From NCBI RefSeq assembly GCF_002019765.1, contig NZ_KV917380.1:2700667-2764666 (forward strand): a stretch of DNA of 64,000 nucleotides, given 5' to 3'. This stretch comes from Shouchella oshimensis. Lineage in GTDB: Bacteria; Bacillota; Bacilli; Bacillales; Bacillaceae_D. The position numbers and the translations under genes are program-made. Of this stretch, positions 9,226 through 20,333 are shown one piece after another. The notes beneath the pieces are model-generated. The model was not told the DNA's origin. It searched no databases and was given only the letters and a program-made list of their open reading frames with translations. Numbering within the stretch: the stretch's first letter is position 1; every line of letters starts with the position of its first letter.

Positions 9226-11569
9226 GTGTGATCGTCTCCTTCTTCTGTGAATCCTTGCTTCCAATTCGTTCTGAAAATAACTCTCTAAGTTGCCCATAAG
9301 AAGCATAAACGAGTTCATTTTCAAGCCATGTTTGTTCTTGTTTCGCTTGATACGTTTTTGAATCACTTAAGTCTTTTTTGGCTGGTGCCTCGACGATAGT
9401 CAAATACTGATCATCCATTTGAATAAAACCTAAATCATTAAATACTTCGTTCATAAATGAAGTGGTTTCAGAGGACCATCCTTTATATACTTCCAGCTTT
9501 TTAAGGTCAGCTACCTTAAATGACTGTCGTTTCTTTAAAAATGCGTAATACCATTTAAACTGGTCCCGATTTGGATTCGTTTTAAAAAACGATTCTTCTT
9601 CTTCGGAAAAAACAACATAGATTCGACTAGGTGGACTCCCCTCTTCAAATAAACGATAAAGTTCTTCCCGATGTGATGGAACATCTAGTAGGATAATATA
9701 GTTATTCGCAAAAGACGGCAGTGGATCACTTGAGCGATAGACGACAATGCCACGTTCTTGACATGCTTCAAAGGTTTTTTCCTGAAAAGCAATGACAATG
9801 GACTTCTCAGAAGGTAGATCTACTAAACGTGTGCCTACTCGATTCAATTGTAAACTCCGCCAATCAAATAGCTGCCATTGCTTTACAGCAAGATCATCTA
9901 CTATTAACTGCGGCTTGATCCGACCGTTCCACTCATTAATGGAGAGCGTCCCAACTGCAGACACGCTTGCTTGCGGCGTAATATGTTCAAATAAATCACC
10001 TTTACGAAACGCGATCCCATCCAGCGTCTTCGCTTCACCAGCAAACTGAAATTTCAAATGACTTGAATCACTGCCAATTCGTTTTATATCAGCAAGCTTT
10101 ACATCATCAATTAATACTCTTGGCTTTGCATTCTCTACACCGAACGGAGATAACTCTTCTATTTCTTTTAACACCTCAATGGTGACATCATCAACTGCTA
10201 CCGTTAAATCAATTGTCGTTATTGGCGTAAACGCTTCTGGCGCAAGGCCGTTCTTCGCTTGCTCAATCAGTCGTTCACGCAACATACCAACGTGTTCGCT
10301 TTGTAACGTCATGCCTGCCGCCATTGGATGCCCACCAAAGTGAGGAAGAATGTCTCGACTTTTCGATAGTTCTGCAAACATATCAAACCCTTCAATGCTT
10401 CGAGCAGATCCTTTAGCTAAACCTGTTTCTGGGTCAATCGTTAGTACAATGGTTGGGCGATAAAATTTCTCCACTAATCGAGATGCCACAATTCCGATAA
10501 CACCTGCATTCCAACCTTCTTTTGCCACAACAAGTGCTTCTGGAATTCCGTCCATTTCCTGAACAACAGCTATTGCATCTTTCGATATATCGTTAACAAC
10601 TTTTTGGCGTTCTTTATTTAAACGATCAATTTCCGAGGCTAACTCATTCGCTTCTTCTCGATTTTCAGCAAGTAGCAGTTCAACTGCTGGAATGGCTGAA
10701 TCCAATCGACCAGCGGCATTTAACCTTGGTCCAATCGCAAAGCCAATATGATCGGCTTCCACTTCTCCAGCAGTCATTCCACATGCATCTTTTAACGCTT
10801 GAATGCCTATTTTATCTGAAGTTTGAAATGCACGAAGGCCCTTTTTCGCAAGCAAACGATTTTCTCCGACCAAAGGTACAAGGTCGGCAATCGTTCCAAT
10901 AACGGCATAGTCAAGCAACTCGTTTGGAACACGCCCTAATAGTCCATGCGCCACTTTAAATGCGACACCCACACCTGCTAATTCCTTAAAAGGATACGAG
11001 CAGCCAGGTTGTTTCGGATTAATCGTTGTATAACTATTTGGAAGTGTTGGCGGTGGCTCGTGATGATCAGTAACAATAAAATCTAATCCAATTTCTTTGG
11101 CATAATCGGCTTGTGTTACAGCAGAAATTCCTGTATCCACTGTAATGACAAGAGAGTAGCCTTCATCTTTTGCCCACTGAAGGGCTGGATTATTCGGTCC
11201 GTATCCTTCAGTAAAGCGGTTTGGAATATAATAGTCACAATCCGCTCCAATCATCTTTAGAGCGGTAACGAGAACAGCAGTTGAACTTACACCATCCGCA
11301 TCATAATCTCCGAATACTAGAATTTGTTCATTTTTCTCAACGGCAGATTGGATTCGATCAACAGCTTCCGCCATTCCCTTTAATAGAAATGGATCAAGAA
11401 ACGCTGGTTCATCTTTCATTAGAAATTCACTTGCCGTTTCAGGATCAGTAAAGCCTCTATTAACCAATAGCCTCGCGGCGACTTGGGAGAGATTTAATTC
11501 ATTTACTAAGTTCGTTACTTTCGTTGTTTCTTGCTCTAAAATGCGCCACCTTGCGTTTGGTTGCAACAT
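9215..11569 (-). CDS. recJ: Single-stranded-DNA-specific exonuclease RecJ
   Basis: 5'-to-3' ssDNA exonuclease of recombination and mismatch repair; 784 residues, the long Bacillus form. The DHH phosphoesterase motifs are visible: [17 protein letters not shown] (near 85), ITVDTGISA and [13 protein letters not shown] (near 165). DHHA1 has [12 protein letters not shown], followed by the OB-type domain. The C-terminal extension of about 200 residues is poorly conserved. The start at 11569 ([14 protein letters not shown]) is chosen by family match and a GAGGGGT SD; the open frame runs further upstream to 11692. Confidence 0.94.
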   Translation of the reverse strand: MLQPNARWRILEQETTKVTNLVNELNLSQVAARLLVNRGFTDPETASEFLMKDEPAFLDPFLLKGMAEAVDRIQSAVEKNEQILVFGDYDADGVSSTAVLVTALKMIGADCDYYIPNRFTEGYGPNNPALQWAKDEGYSLVITVDTGISAVTQADYAKEIGLDFIVTDHHEPPPTLPNSYTTINPKQPGCSYPFKELAGVGVAFKVAHGLLGRVPNELLDYAVIGTIADLVPLVGENRLLAKKGLRAFQTSDKIGIQALKDACGMTAGEVEADHIGFAIGPRLNAAGRLDSAIPAVELLLAENREEANELASEIDRLNKERQKVVNDISKDAIAVVQEMDGIPEALVVAKEGWNAGVIGIVASRLVEKFYRPTIVLTIDPETGLAKGSARSIEGFDMFAELSKSRDILPHFGGHPMAAGMTLQSEHVGMLRERLIEQAKNGLAPEAFTPITTIDLTVAVDDVTIEVLKEIEELSPFGVENAKPRVLIDDVKLADIKRIGSDSSHLKFQFAGEAKTLDGIAFRKGDLFEHITPQASVSAVGTLSINEWNGRIKPQLIVDDLAVKQWQLFDWRSLQLNRVGTRLVDLPSEKSIVIAFQEKTFEACQERGIVVYRSSDPLPSFANNYIILLDVPSHREELYRLFEEGSPPSRIYVVFSEEEESFFKTNPNRDQFKWYYAFLKKRQSFKVADLKKLEVYKGWSSETTSFMNEVFNDLGFIQMDDQYLTIVEAPAKKDLSDSKTYQAKQEQTWLENELVYASYGQLRELFSERIGSKDSQKKETITHGL

Positions 11570-11576
11570 ACGTAAA

Positions 11577-11623
11577 ACACCCCTCGACCCTCCTATTATA
11601 CAGGAGTTAACGAGGGGTATCAA
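11577..11623 (-). promoter_or_regulatory. recJ promoter lying inside an inverted repeat that includes the recJ SD
   Basis: Reverse strand TTGATA (11623-11618), 17-base spacer, TATAAT (11600-11595). The same stretch forms an imperfect inverted repeat: ACCCCTCG (11618-11611) pairs with CGAGGGGT (about 11585-11578), which is also the recJ ribosome site; an inner CTCCT/AGGAG pair surrounds the -10 box. Transcripts starting here lack the 5' arm; read-through transcripts from lapA would contain both arms. Confidence 0.65.
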
Positions 11624-11633
11624 TGATCGAAAA

Positions 11634-11951
11634 TTAGTCTTTTGTATGATCTTTTTCCTTACGCAAACGACTTTTTGTCTCAGTAGATTCATTCTCTAAA
11701 GGTGCTGTCGTCTGTTCTTTTAATCGTTTAATCTCTAATTTCTGCTGATGTAGCTTAAGACCGGAAAGGGCAAAGGCAACAATAGCACCGAGTAAAACGG
11801 AAAAAAGAATAATAAGAATGAGCGGCCAATCTGTTTGCACAAAAAGCAAATTAACCGGTACACTTTCCACATTTAATACCGAAAAGACGGCAATTAAGAT
11901 GGCTGCAATGACGCCAATGATAAAATACGTTTGCCCTTTCATTCCGTTCAC
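11634..11951 (-). CDS. LapA/DUF1049-family inner membrane protein
   Basis: 105 residues with two membrane segments (about 5-24, IGVIAAILIAVFSVLNVESV, and about 41-63, PLILIILFSVLLGAIVAFAL), then a basic, coiled C-terminus (LHQQKLEIKRLKEQ). The NVESVPVNLLF motif between the helices is typical of the family (YrvD in B. subtilis). It lies between secF and recJ, as in related genomes. The E. coli homologues (LapA/LapB) are involved in LPS control; the role in Gram-positives is unknown. Confidence 0.85.
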   Translation of the reverse strand: MNGMKGQTYFIIGVIAAILIAVFSVLNVESVPVNLLFVQTDWPLILIILFSVLLGAIVAFALSGLKLHQQKLEIKRLKEQTTAPLENESTETKSRLRKEKDHTKD

Positions 11952-11963
11952 CGACCTATTCTT

Positions 11964-12905
11964 TTATACATAATCTTCTTCTACTTTTTTTGGTTTGTTT
12001 TTTAGTTTGACCAATCGCTTCCATTCCCATACAAGCCACATTTGTGCACATAGGAACATGGAAGAGTACGTACCTGCTGCTAGTCCAACCACAAGGGCTA
12101 ACGCGAATGAACGAATGGCTTCTCCACCAAAAAGAAAAAGTGCAACCGCTGCAAACATAACAGTAAGTACCGTGTTAATAGAGCGTGTCACAACCTGCAG
12201 CAAACTCTTGTTCACGATTTGCGCTAGCTGTTGAAAACTCTCAATGTCTTTTTCTTTCTTCACATTTTCCCTCATTCGATCAAATGTTACAATAGTGTCA
12301 TTTATGGAATACCCGACAACCGTTAAAATGGCAGCAATAAAGGGTACATTAATTTCCACTTGTAACAAGCTGAACAACGCAATAACGATAAACGCATCAT
12401 GTAAAAGCCCGATAATAGCAGAAACACCATAAAGGAATTGAAATCGAACTGCTATATAAAGAACAATACCGACTGAAGCGATGAGAACAGAAATAATGGC
12501 ATTGCGCGCTAACTCTTCTCCAACTAGTGGTGAGACGGTGCTTATATTAGGCGAACTACCATATGTCTCATTGAAATAAGACTGAATAACAGCAATCTCC
12601 TGTTGTGAAAATTCATCAACGAACCGTGCCGTTGCATTTTGGCTTTGGTCTCCACCAAGAGTGATGTTCGGCACATATGAATTATCAATTTCAATGGCTT
12701 CGAAATCAGCCAAAATTTGTTCTTCGGTCAGTGTTTCATTTGTCTGAATCTCAACATTTGAACCACTTTCAAAATCAACACCTAAATTAAGGCCCATTGT
12801 GAGTAAAAGAATAATACCTATGACAATGGTCAATCCTGAACCAATAAAAAATTTATTTCGATGTCTTGTTAAATCAACGTTCCAGTTTTCCGGACTAAAC
12901 CTCAT
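11964..12905 (-). CDS. secF: Protein translocase subunit SecF
   Basis: 313 residues. It has an N-terminal membrane helix, an extracytoplasmic loop (GVDFESGSNVEIQTNETLTE) and five further helices with the SecF signature SINDTIVTFDRMREN and the C-terminal ALALVVGLAAGTYSSMFLC. It works with SecD in proton-motive-force-driven export. The start at 12905 is set by AGGTGAG. It overlaps secD by 11 bases in another frame. In B. subtilis the two are one SecDF polypeptide; here they are separate. Confidence 0.95.
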   Translation of the reverse strand: MRFSPENWNVDLTRHRNKFFIGSGLTIVIGIILLLTMGLNLGVDFESGSNVEIQTNETLTEEQILADFEAIEIDNSYVPNITLGGDQSQNATARFVDEFSQQEIAVIQSYFNETYGSSPNISTVSPLVGEELARNAIISVLIASVGIVLYIAVRFQFLYGVSAIIGLLHDAFIVIALFSLLQVEINVPFIAAILTVVGYSINDTIVTFDRMRENVKKEKDIESFQQLAQIVNKSLLQVVTRSINTVLTVMFAAVALFLFGGEAIRSFALALVVGLAAGTYSSMFLCAQMWLVWEWKRLVKLKNKPKKVEEDYV

Positions 12906-14199
12906 CAATCTCACCTCGCTTAACTCCAAACCAACCTGGGCGTTTGTTTAAAAATTTACTATTGACCCACAAACCTAGCAATAAACGAGAGCCCCATACG
13001 GCAGTCAAGAAACTAACGAGGATGCTAATTATAAGCATAACGGCAAAACCTTGAACCGAACTTGTACCAAAATAGAACATAACGCCTGCAGCAATGAGGG
13101 TTGTAATATTCGCATCAAAAATTGTTGCAAATGAACGCCTTCCACCAACCCTAAAGGCAGACATAATCGATTTTCCTGTCTTAATTTCTTCTCGAACCCG
13201 TTCATACGTAATAATATTTGCATCAACAGCCATCCCAATCCCTAAGATTAAAGCTGCAATACCAGGTAAGGTTAACACTGCATTTAGCGCATTAAACACA
13301 ACTAATACGAGGAATGTATAGACACTTAATGTAATAATCGCAATAATACCTGGAAAGCGATAATACAATGCCATATAAATAAAAATAAGCGCTACACCAA
13401 TTAAGCCTGCATTAATGGTTTGTTTCATTGCCTGTTCACCAAGAGATGCACCAACAGACGTTGAATAAATTTCATTCAATTCAACAGGAAGCGCTCCTGC
13501 ATTCAATATTTCAGCTAAAAAACGCGTCTCTTCTGTTGTGAATTGACCTTCTATCTGTACGTTACGAGTTTGGAGCGTTTGTCTAACAGAAGCTGCAGAA
13601 AGGAATTTCGGATCTGCCTTCATCGCTTCTTCCTCGTAACTATCACCTTCTTCAAAGTCAAGCCACATAACGAGTAGGTTCTCACCCTGTGGTTGTTGAG
13701 ACAGTTCTCTTGTAATGGCTCCAAATTTGTCGGCATCTTCCAACGTAAGTGTTACAATTGGTTGATTTGTATCCCCATTAAGAGTAGCATTCGCACCATT
13801 TTGCGTTAAATCACTACCGTCTAAAAGAATGTTATCGTCCACATCACGAATGGTTAACTCGCCACCAGTTGATAGAATGTCACGAGCAGACTCTTGATCC
13901 TCTACCCCTGCTAGCTGAACCCGTATACGATTATCTCCTTCAATTTGAATCGTTGGTTCTGACACACCAATGGTATTAACGCGCTCATTTAAGGCCGTTG
14001 TAGTCGCCAATAAAGCCTGCTCGTCAATGACATCTCCTTCATGCATTGCCTCTACTTCATAGAGAACTTCAAACCCACCTTGTAAATCAAGACCTAAATT
14101 CACATCTTGAAGAACAGGTCGCGCCAAATAGCTGACACCTGCGGCCAGTATCGCCACAATGACAAAAAAGAGCGCAATTTGGCCTTTTTTAATTTTCAT
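12895..14199 (-). CDS. secD: Protein translocase subunit SecD
   Basis: 434 residues. The N-terminal helix is followed by the D1 motif VNLGLDLQGGFEVLYEVE (about 33-50), a large extracytoplasmic P1 domain, and six-helix D4-D6 motifs (GMAVDANIITYERVREE near 335 and the C-terminal helices). The extracytoplasmic domain is acidic and rich in Gln and Asn, which would fit function at an alkaline or saline face (inference). It is followed by overlapping secF; comN lies just upstream. Confidence 0.96.
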   Translation of the reverse strand: MKIKKGQIALFFVIVAILAAGVSYLARPVLQDVNLGLDLQGGFEVLYEVEAMHEGDVIDEQALLATTTALNERVNTIGVSEPTIQIEGDNRIRVQLAGVEDQESARDILSTGGELTIRDVDDNILLDGSDLTQNGANATLNGDTNQPIVTLTLEDADKFGAITRELSQQPQGENLLVMWLDFEEGDSYEEEAMKADPKFLSAASVRQTLQTRNVQIEGQFTTEETRFLAEILNAGALPVELNEIYSTSVGASLGEQAMKQTINAGLIGVALIFIYMALYYRFPGIIAIITLSVYTFLVLVVFNALNAVLTLPGIAALILGIGMAVDANIITYERVREEIKTGKSIMSAFRVGGRRSFATIFDANITTLIAAGVMFYFGTSSVQGFAVMLIISILVSFLTAVWGSRLLLGLWVNSKFLNKRPGWFGVKRGEIDEV

Positions 14200-14216
14200 T
14201 CAATGAATCCTCCATT

Positions 14217-14519
14217 CTAGCTGTCTATCCCTTTTGTTTCAGTCGCTGCTTCAAACTCTTTAAACCAATCAATCGGTTCTTTATATGTATTTACAGTAAG
14301 CCAAGTCATATAATCTTGGGGTTTAATAGACAACAATTCATCGACAAACGCATAGAAAGGCATAAATGTTTTTCGCTTTTTCTGCTTATCAACGATATAC
14401 AACCATAGATCAGCTGTTGATACACGATCATAGCCTAGCTCGTGGAATTCGTCTTTCTTAATTGACAGGATAGGCGCAACGTCTTCCTGCCATACTTCAA
14501 ACTGCTGCTTTTCACCCAT
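14217..14519 (-). CDS. comN: ComN-type post-transcriptional regulator
   Basis: 100-residue cytosolic protein of the family named after B. subtilis ComN (YrzD), which acts on comE mRNA. Visible family features are the DLWLYIVDKQKKRKTFMPFY core and the C-terminal SIKPQDYMTWLTVN. The location beside secD/secF and divergent from spoVB matches B. subtilis. A GAGGGTG SD precedes the ATG. It may be co-transcribed with secD, 17 bases downstream. Confidence 0.85.
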   Translation of the reverse strand: MGEKQQFEVWQEDVAPILSIKKDEFHELGYDRVSTADLWLYIVDKQKKRKTFMPFYAFVDELLSIKPQDYMTWLTVNTYKEPIDWFKEFEAATETKGIDS

Positions 14520-14626
14520 GCTTCACCCTCATCTCCTGAAAAAAAACTGTCATCATACATATACTAACAAAATTACTCAAATCCTGCTATCACTTTAAAC
14601 GATATAAGAATCTGTTTTATAAGCTT

Positions 14627-14656
14627 GTCATGTCCTGTCCCTAACCGCATAAGCAT
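14627..14656 (+). promoter_or_regulatory. Possible sigma-E promoter of spoVB
   Basis: GTCATGT (14627-14633) and CATAAGCAT (14648-14656) resemble sigma-E -35 and -10 elements with about 14-base spacing. spoVB is sigma-E controlled in B. subtilis. The match is imperfect. Confidence 0.35.
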
Positions 14657-14691
14657 AGTAATAGGAGACGTATAGAAAAGGCAGGATTCCA

Positions 14692-16233
14692 ATGAGTAAA
14701 CAATCATTCCTTAAAGGTACATTAATCTTAATAATTGCTGGCTTTTTTACCAAACTACTTGGATTCATTAATCGTATGGTCATGGCGCGTATTCTCGGTC
14801 CTGAAGGTGTTGGGCTCTATATGATGGCCATTCCGACGATGTTACTTCTTTTAACGTTAACACAAATGGGACTGCCTGTCGCAATTGCTAAACTTGTTGC
14901 AGAGGCTGAAGCACGAAATGAATCGTTCAGAATCAAAAAAATACTCGTTGTATCTCTTGGGATAACAGGCGTGCTCTCAATTGTCTTTACGGTTTCACTT
15001 TTGTTACTCGCTCCTATTATCGCCACAACCTTGCTAACGGATACTCGAGCCATTTATCCACTATATGCGATTATACCAATTGTTCCTATTATCGCCCTCT
15101 CCTCTGTTCTAAGAGGATACTTTCAAGGCTTACAGAATATGAAGCCAACTGCATACGGGCAAGTCATTGAACAAATTGTTCGAATTACATTAGTTGCTGT
15201 ATTAAGCCTTGCTTTCTTACCTCTAGGTATTGAATACGCAGCCGCCGGAGCAATGCTTTCAGCCATATGTGGTGAACTAGCCTCTCTACTCTATATGGTT
15301 TATTTATTTAAAGCTAAAAAGCCCTTTCGGTTTCGTAAACAGTTCTTTTCGAGCATGAAAGGGGAAAAGAAAACATTCTCTGATTTACTCACAATCGCAC
15401 TACCAACAACTGGTAGTCGTTTAATTGGTACAACCGCTTTATTTTTTGAACCAATTGTTGTTGCCCAAAGTTTAGCGCTGGCAGGAACGGCTACAATTAT
15501 CGCGACCCAGCAATACGGTTTACTAGTTGGTTATGTAGTCCCTTTACTTACTTTGCCAACGTTTATTACGTACTCACTGTCTGTGTCTTTACTCCCGAAC
15601 TTAAGTGAAGCCGTAGCTCAGCAAAAGCATATGCTTGTTCATCATCGGCTTGAGCAAGCTATAAGGATTAGCCTGCTGTCAGGTGGCATTTGTGTTGTTA
15701 TTTTATATGTGTTTGCTAGTGAACTAATGACGATTATGTATCATGCTCCTGAAGCTGCTAGCCTACTAAAAATTATGGCTCCTTTTGCGCTATTTTTATA
15801 TTTGCAAGGACCTTTGCAAGCAGCCCTTCAAGCATTAAACTATGCGAAAGTTTCTATGATGAACAGTTTAATCGGTGCCATTATTAAAACAAGTGCCATT
15901 TTTGCACTCGCCTCTAACCCGAGTTTTGGGATCATGGGTGCCGCATTAGCCATTGTTGTTGGCTTTGTTCTCGTGACATTGTTACACTTTGCTTCAATTG
16001 CCAAAACAACGGGTTTTTTCTTCCATATTATCCCTATTATAAAATTGACGTTACTCATTGTTGCAACCGGTCTTTTAGCTAACTTACTAAACGACACACT
16101 TTTTCTAACCTTCTCTTACACTGTACGAGCGATTCTCAACATTGGCCTAACAACAACCTTTTATCTTCTAGGTATGTTTAGTTTGCAGCTCATTACAAAA
16201 GCAGAACTTCAACTATTCACACGTAAAAGATAG
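14692..16233 (+). CDS. spoVB: Stage V sporulation protein B (MurJ/MATE-like flippase)
   Basis: 513-residue polytopic membrane protein of the MOP flippase superfamily with about 14 hydrophobic segments, needed for spore cortex synthesis and thought to move lipid-linked precursors. N-terminal KGTLILIIAGFFTKLLGFIN and the RILGPEGVGLYMMAIP segment are characteristic. The position beside comN/secD matches B. subtilis. The SD (GCAGGA) is weak. It ends at a strong terminator shared with the next, opposed gene. Confidence 0.93.
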   Translation: MSKQSFLKGTLILIIAGFFTKLLGFINRMVMARILGPEGVGLYMMAIPTMLLLLTLTQMGLPVAIAKLVAEAEARNESFRIKKILVVSLGITGVLSIVFTVSLLLLAPIIATTLLTDTRAIYPLYAIIPIVPIIALSSVLRGYFQGLQNMKPTAYGQVIEQIVRITLVAVLSLAFLPLGIEYAAAGAMLSAICGELASLLYMVYLFKAKKPFRFRKQFFSSMKGEKKTFSDLLTIALPTTGSRLIGTTALFFEPIVVAQSLALAGTATIIATQQYGLLVGYVVPLLTLPTFITYSLSVSLLPNLSEAVAQQKHMLVHHRLEQAIRISLLSGGICVVILYVFASELMTIMYHAPEAASLLKIMAPFALFLYLQGPLQAALQALNYAKVSMMNSLIGAIIKTSAIFALASNPSFGIMGAALAIVVGFVLVTLLHFASIAKTTGFFFHIIPIIKLTLLIVATGLLANLLNDTLFLTFSYTVRAILNIGLTTTFYLLGMFSLQLITKAELQLFTRKR

Positions 16234-16242
16234 TCCACAGTA

Positions 16243-16291
16243 AAAAAGTACTAAGAGGAGCCTTCCTTTCAGGCTCCTCTTAGTACTTTTT
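16243..16291. terminator. Bidirectional terminator between spoVB and the small Gly/Tyr-rich gene
   Basis: Perfect 20-bp inverted repeat (16243-16262 with 16272-16291; core GTACTAAGAGGAGCC) with A-runs and T-runs at the ends and a nine-base loop. It serves both converging genes. Confidence 0.93.
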
Positions 16292-16294
16292 ATC

Positions 16295-16537
16295 CTACCA
16301 GAAAAACAATCCAGCTAATGCAATTCCAGCAATGGCACCTAAGGCAATTGGATACCCGATACCATATCCCCATCCATAGCCATACCCGTAACCAAACCCT
16401 CGGTTTCCTAGAGGCTGTATATAGACGTTATTACGATCGACTTTTGTAATACGACCATAATGTCGCTTCCCACAACGCTCCGTAATATACACGCATTTAC
16501 CCATATGATCTTGACACATTTTAAAGTTATCGCTCAA
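16295..16537 (-). CDS. Gly/Tyr-rich small membrane-associated protein (first of two relatives in the window)
   Basis: 80 residues if started at the TTG at 16537, which follows a near-perfect SD (GGAGGAGGG, six bases upstream); an in-frame ATG lies at 16555 and another at 16519. The N-terminal half resembles a small beta-barrel (CVYITERCGKRHYGRITKVD then RNNVYIQPL). It is followed by a YGYGYGWGYGIGY tract and a C-terminal hydrophobic helix (ALGAIAGIALAGLFF). The layout is shared with the protein at 54167-54487. Function unknown. Confidence 0.75.
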   Translation of the reverse strand: MSDNFKMCQDHMGKCVYITERCGKRHYGRITKVDRNNVYIQPLGNRGFGYGYGYGWGYGIGYPIALGAIAGIALAGLFFW

Positions 16538-16628
16538 CAGTAACCCTCCTCCCATAGTTATACAACCTATACTATGTAAGGAAAGAAGCGATTGTATCGT
16601 CACTTAACCACCGTTTTACACCCAATCT

Positions 16629-16991
16629 TTAATAAGGATCAATAAAAAAGCGGTCTTTTGCTCGAATGGAGCAGTACGAAATTTGTTTAATGTCATTGAA
16701 CCCAAATGCCTTTATATGTTGCCGGAGCCACAATTCAGTGCGTTCCAACTCTGCTAATCCGTTTCGATACACTTTCCCATCCACTATTACCGGAATGGCG
16801 CGTTGGCTCTTTCCCTTATTATCTGTCAGCAGTTCTGGTCTACGCACCGGATAGTTTGGCCTATTGCCTATCTTTCGTATCTTTCTCATCACTAAGAGCG
16901 TTCCGTACAGGAGAGAACCCTTTATCACTTTTATGATCACAAACACGATTTGCGAAGCTTGCACACTCAAACTTAATAAACGACTTACCAT
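16629..16991 (-). CDS. Short DUF421-type (YrbG/YetF-like) membrane protein
   Basis: 120 residues: one N-terminal hydrophobic segment (about 10-34) and a cytosolic domain reading RAIPVIVDGKVYRNGLAELE and then LWLRQHIKAFGFNDIKQISY, which resembles the C-terminal domain of DUF421 proteins. B. subtilis has yrbG in the same place, between spoVB and yrzE, but that protein has about 218 residues and several helices. This version therefore looks shortened at the N-terminus. The SD (AGGGGGG plus AGGA) is adequate, so it is probably expressed. Confidence 0.55.
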   Translation of the reverse strand: MVSRLLSLSVQASQIVFVIIKVIKGSLLYGTLLVMRKIRKIGNRPNYPVRRPELLTDNKGKSQRAIPVIVDGKVYRNGLAELERTELWLRQHIKAFGFNDIKQISYCSIRAKDRFFIDPY

Positions 16992-17117
16992 TCCTATCCC
17001 CCCTATCTTGATGCTACTATGCCCTCTAAAGAAAGTTTTATGCTAGACAGCATGTTCTTGTTGTCCACACATATGTATGTATAGAGAAGAGAAGAAAATA
17101 AGAAAGCAGGTGATAGT

Positions 17118-17495
17118 GTGGTTCATCGGTTTTTTCCGGCTATCTTCATCGGACTAAGCTTTGCCCTTGGCATTGCCATCGTTTCGGCAGCGATTATTGC
17201 AACATTGTTATCACTCACATCATTAACTGAACAATCAATTGGTTGGCTTATGATTGCAATTGCCTTTCTCGCTCTATTTGTCGGAGGTTTTATTGCAGGC
17301 GGGAAAGCGAGAACAAAGGGATGGCTCGCTGGCTGTTTATGCGCTGTATTCTTTTGCTTACTGGCTACTGCTATTAGTTACTTAGGATACAATGAGGCGC
17401 TAACAGCCAAGCAAATGATTTTATTTGCTGCATATTGCGGGGTTGCTGCATTAGGAGGCGTTATTGGCGTTAATCTATCCCCTGACGAATCGTAA
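17118..17495 (+). CDS. YrzE-type four-helix membrane protein (TIGR04086 family)
   Basis: 125 residues from a GTG. Four hydrophobic segments are visible (about 5-31, 40-63, 66-88 and 96-120), with GGFIAGGKARTKGWLAGCL between helices 2 and 3. Position between the yrbG-like gene and yajC matches B. subtilis yrzE. Function unknown. The call rests on topology, size and synteny. Confidence 0.75.
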   Translation: MVHRFFPAIFIGLSFALGIAIVSAAIIATLLSLTSLTEQSIGWLMIAIAFLALFVGGFIAGGKARTKGWLAGCLCAVFFCLLATAISYLGYNEALTAKQMILFAAYCGVAALGGVIGVNLSPDES

Positions 17496-17533
17496 AAAAG
17501 CAAGGTGAGCGGATACGCTACACCTTGCTTTTT
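17495..17533. terminator. Bidirectional terminator between yrzE and yajC
   Basis: AAAAAGCAAGGTG (17495-17507) pairs with CACCTTGCTTTTT (17521-17533); both flanks suit termination of the converging genes. Confidence 0.9.
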
Positions 17534-17537
17534 GTTA

Positions 17538-17813
17538 TTAGTCGGATTGAACGACTTCACGGATCGCTGAACGATCATACGTTAACTTACGATTGTCATT
17601 GACTAAAAGAACAACAACCGTTTCGTCAATTGAGTCAATTACCCCATGTAAACCACCAATTGTGATGATTTTATCTCCACGCTGTAAAGCTGCATGCATT
17701 TCACGAACTTTCTTTTGCTGCTTTTGCTGTGGACGAATTAACAAGAAGTAAAACAAAACGATAATTCCGATAAACGGTAGCATCGTTAGTAATAAACTAG
17801 CGCCCTCATTCAT
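17538..17813 (-). CDS. yajC: Preprotein translocase subunit YajC
   Basis: 91 residues: one N-terminal membrane helix (LLLTMLPFIGIIVLFYFLLI), the RPQQKQQKKV motif, then a cytosolic SH3-like part (LQRGDKIITIGGLHGVID). It is an accessory to SecDF. It sits after tgt, as usual in Bacillaceae. Confidence 0.95.
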   Translation of the reverse strand: MNEGASLLLTMLPFIGIIVLFYFLLIRPQQKQQKKVREMHAALQRGDKIITIGGLHGVIDSIDETVVVLLVNDNRKLTYDRSAIREVVQSD

Positions 17814-17852
17814 TGAAAAACTCCTCCTTCCTTGACTAAAGAGTGATACCGT

Positions 17853-20053
<2,201 letters not shown>

Positions 20054-20129
20054 GCCAATCACCTTTTTACTTATTCTCTAGTCAAAACTTCTACTAGCAT
20101 ACCGTTGAATGCGCAAAACCGCAAGCCTG

Positions 20130-20333
20130 TCATCTCCTGATAAAAGATAGTATAAGCGAGAGGACTATGCTAATAATGATACACGTAACAATTGGGAAGT
20201 AAATGGTTGTGTTTCCGCTTTTAAAAAGGAAGTCTCCTGGTAATTTACCTAGGGGGATAAATCGACCTGCCAATTCCCAAATGAGTCCTATTGCCAGTAT
20301 AATGGCACCAACTATCATAAGAGTTCTACCCAT
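20130..20333 (-). CDS. DUF2905-type small membrane protein
   Basis: 67 residues with two helices flanking the conserved [20 protein letters not shown]. It starts at the ATG at 20333, overlapping the ruvB stop by eight bases, so it is translationally coupled to ruvB. The family is commonly found beside ruvB. Function unknown. The longer open frame from 20507 is a shadow of ruvB. Confidence 0.88.
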   Translation of the reverse strand: MGRTLMIVGAIILAIGLIWELAGRFIPLGKLPGDFLFKSGNTTIYFPIVTCIIISIVLSLILSFIRR

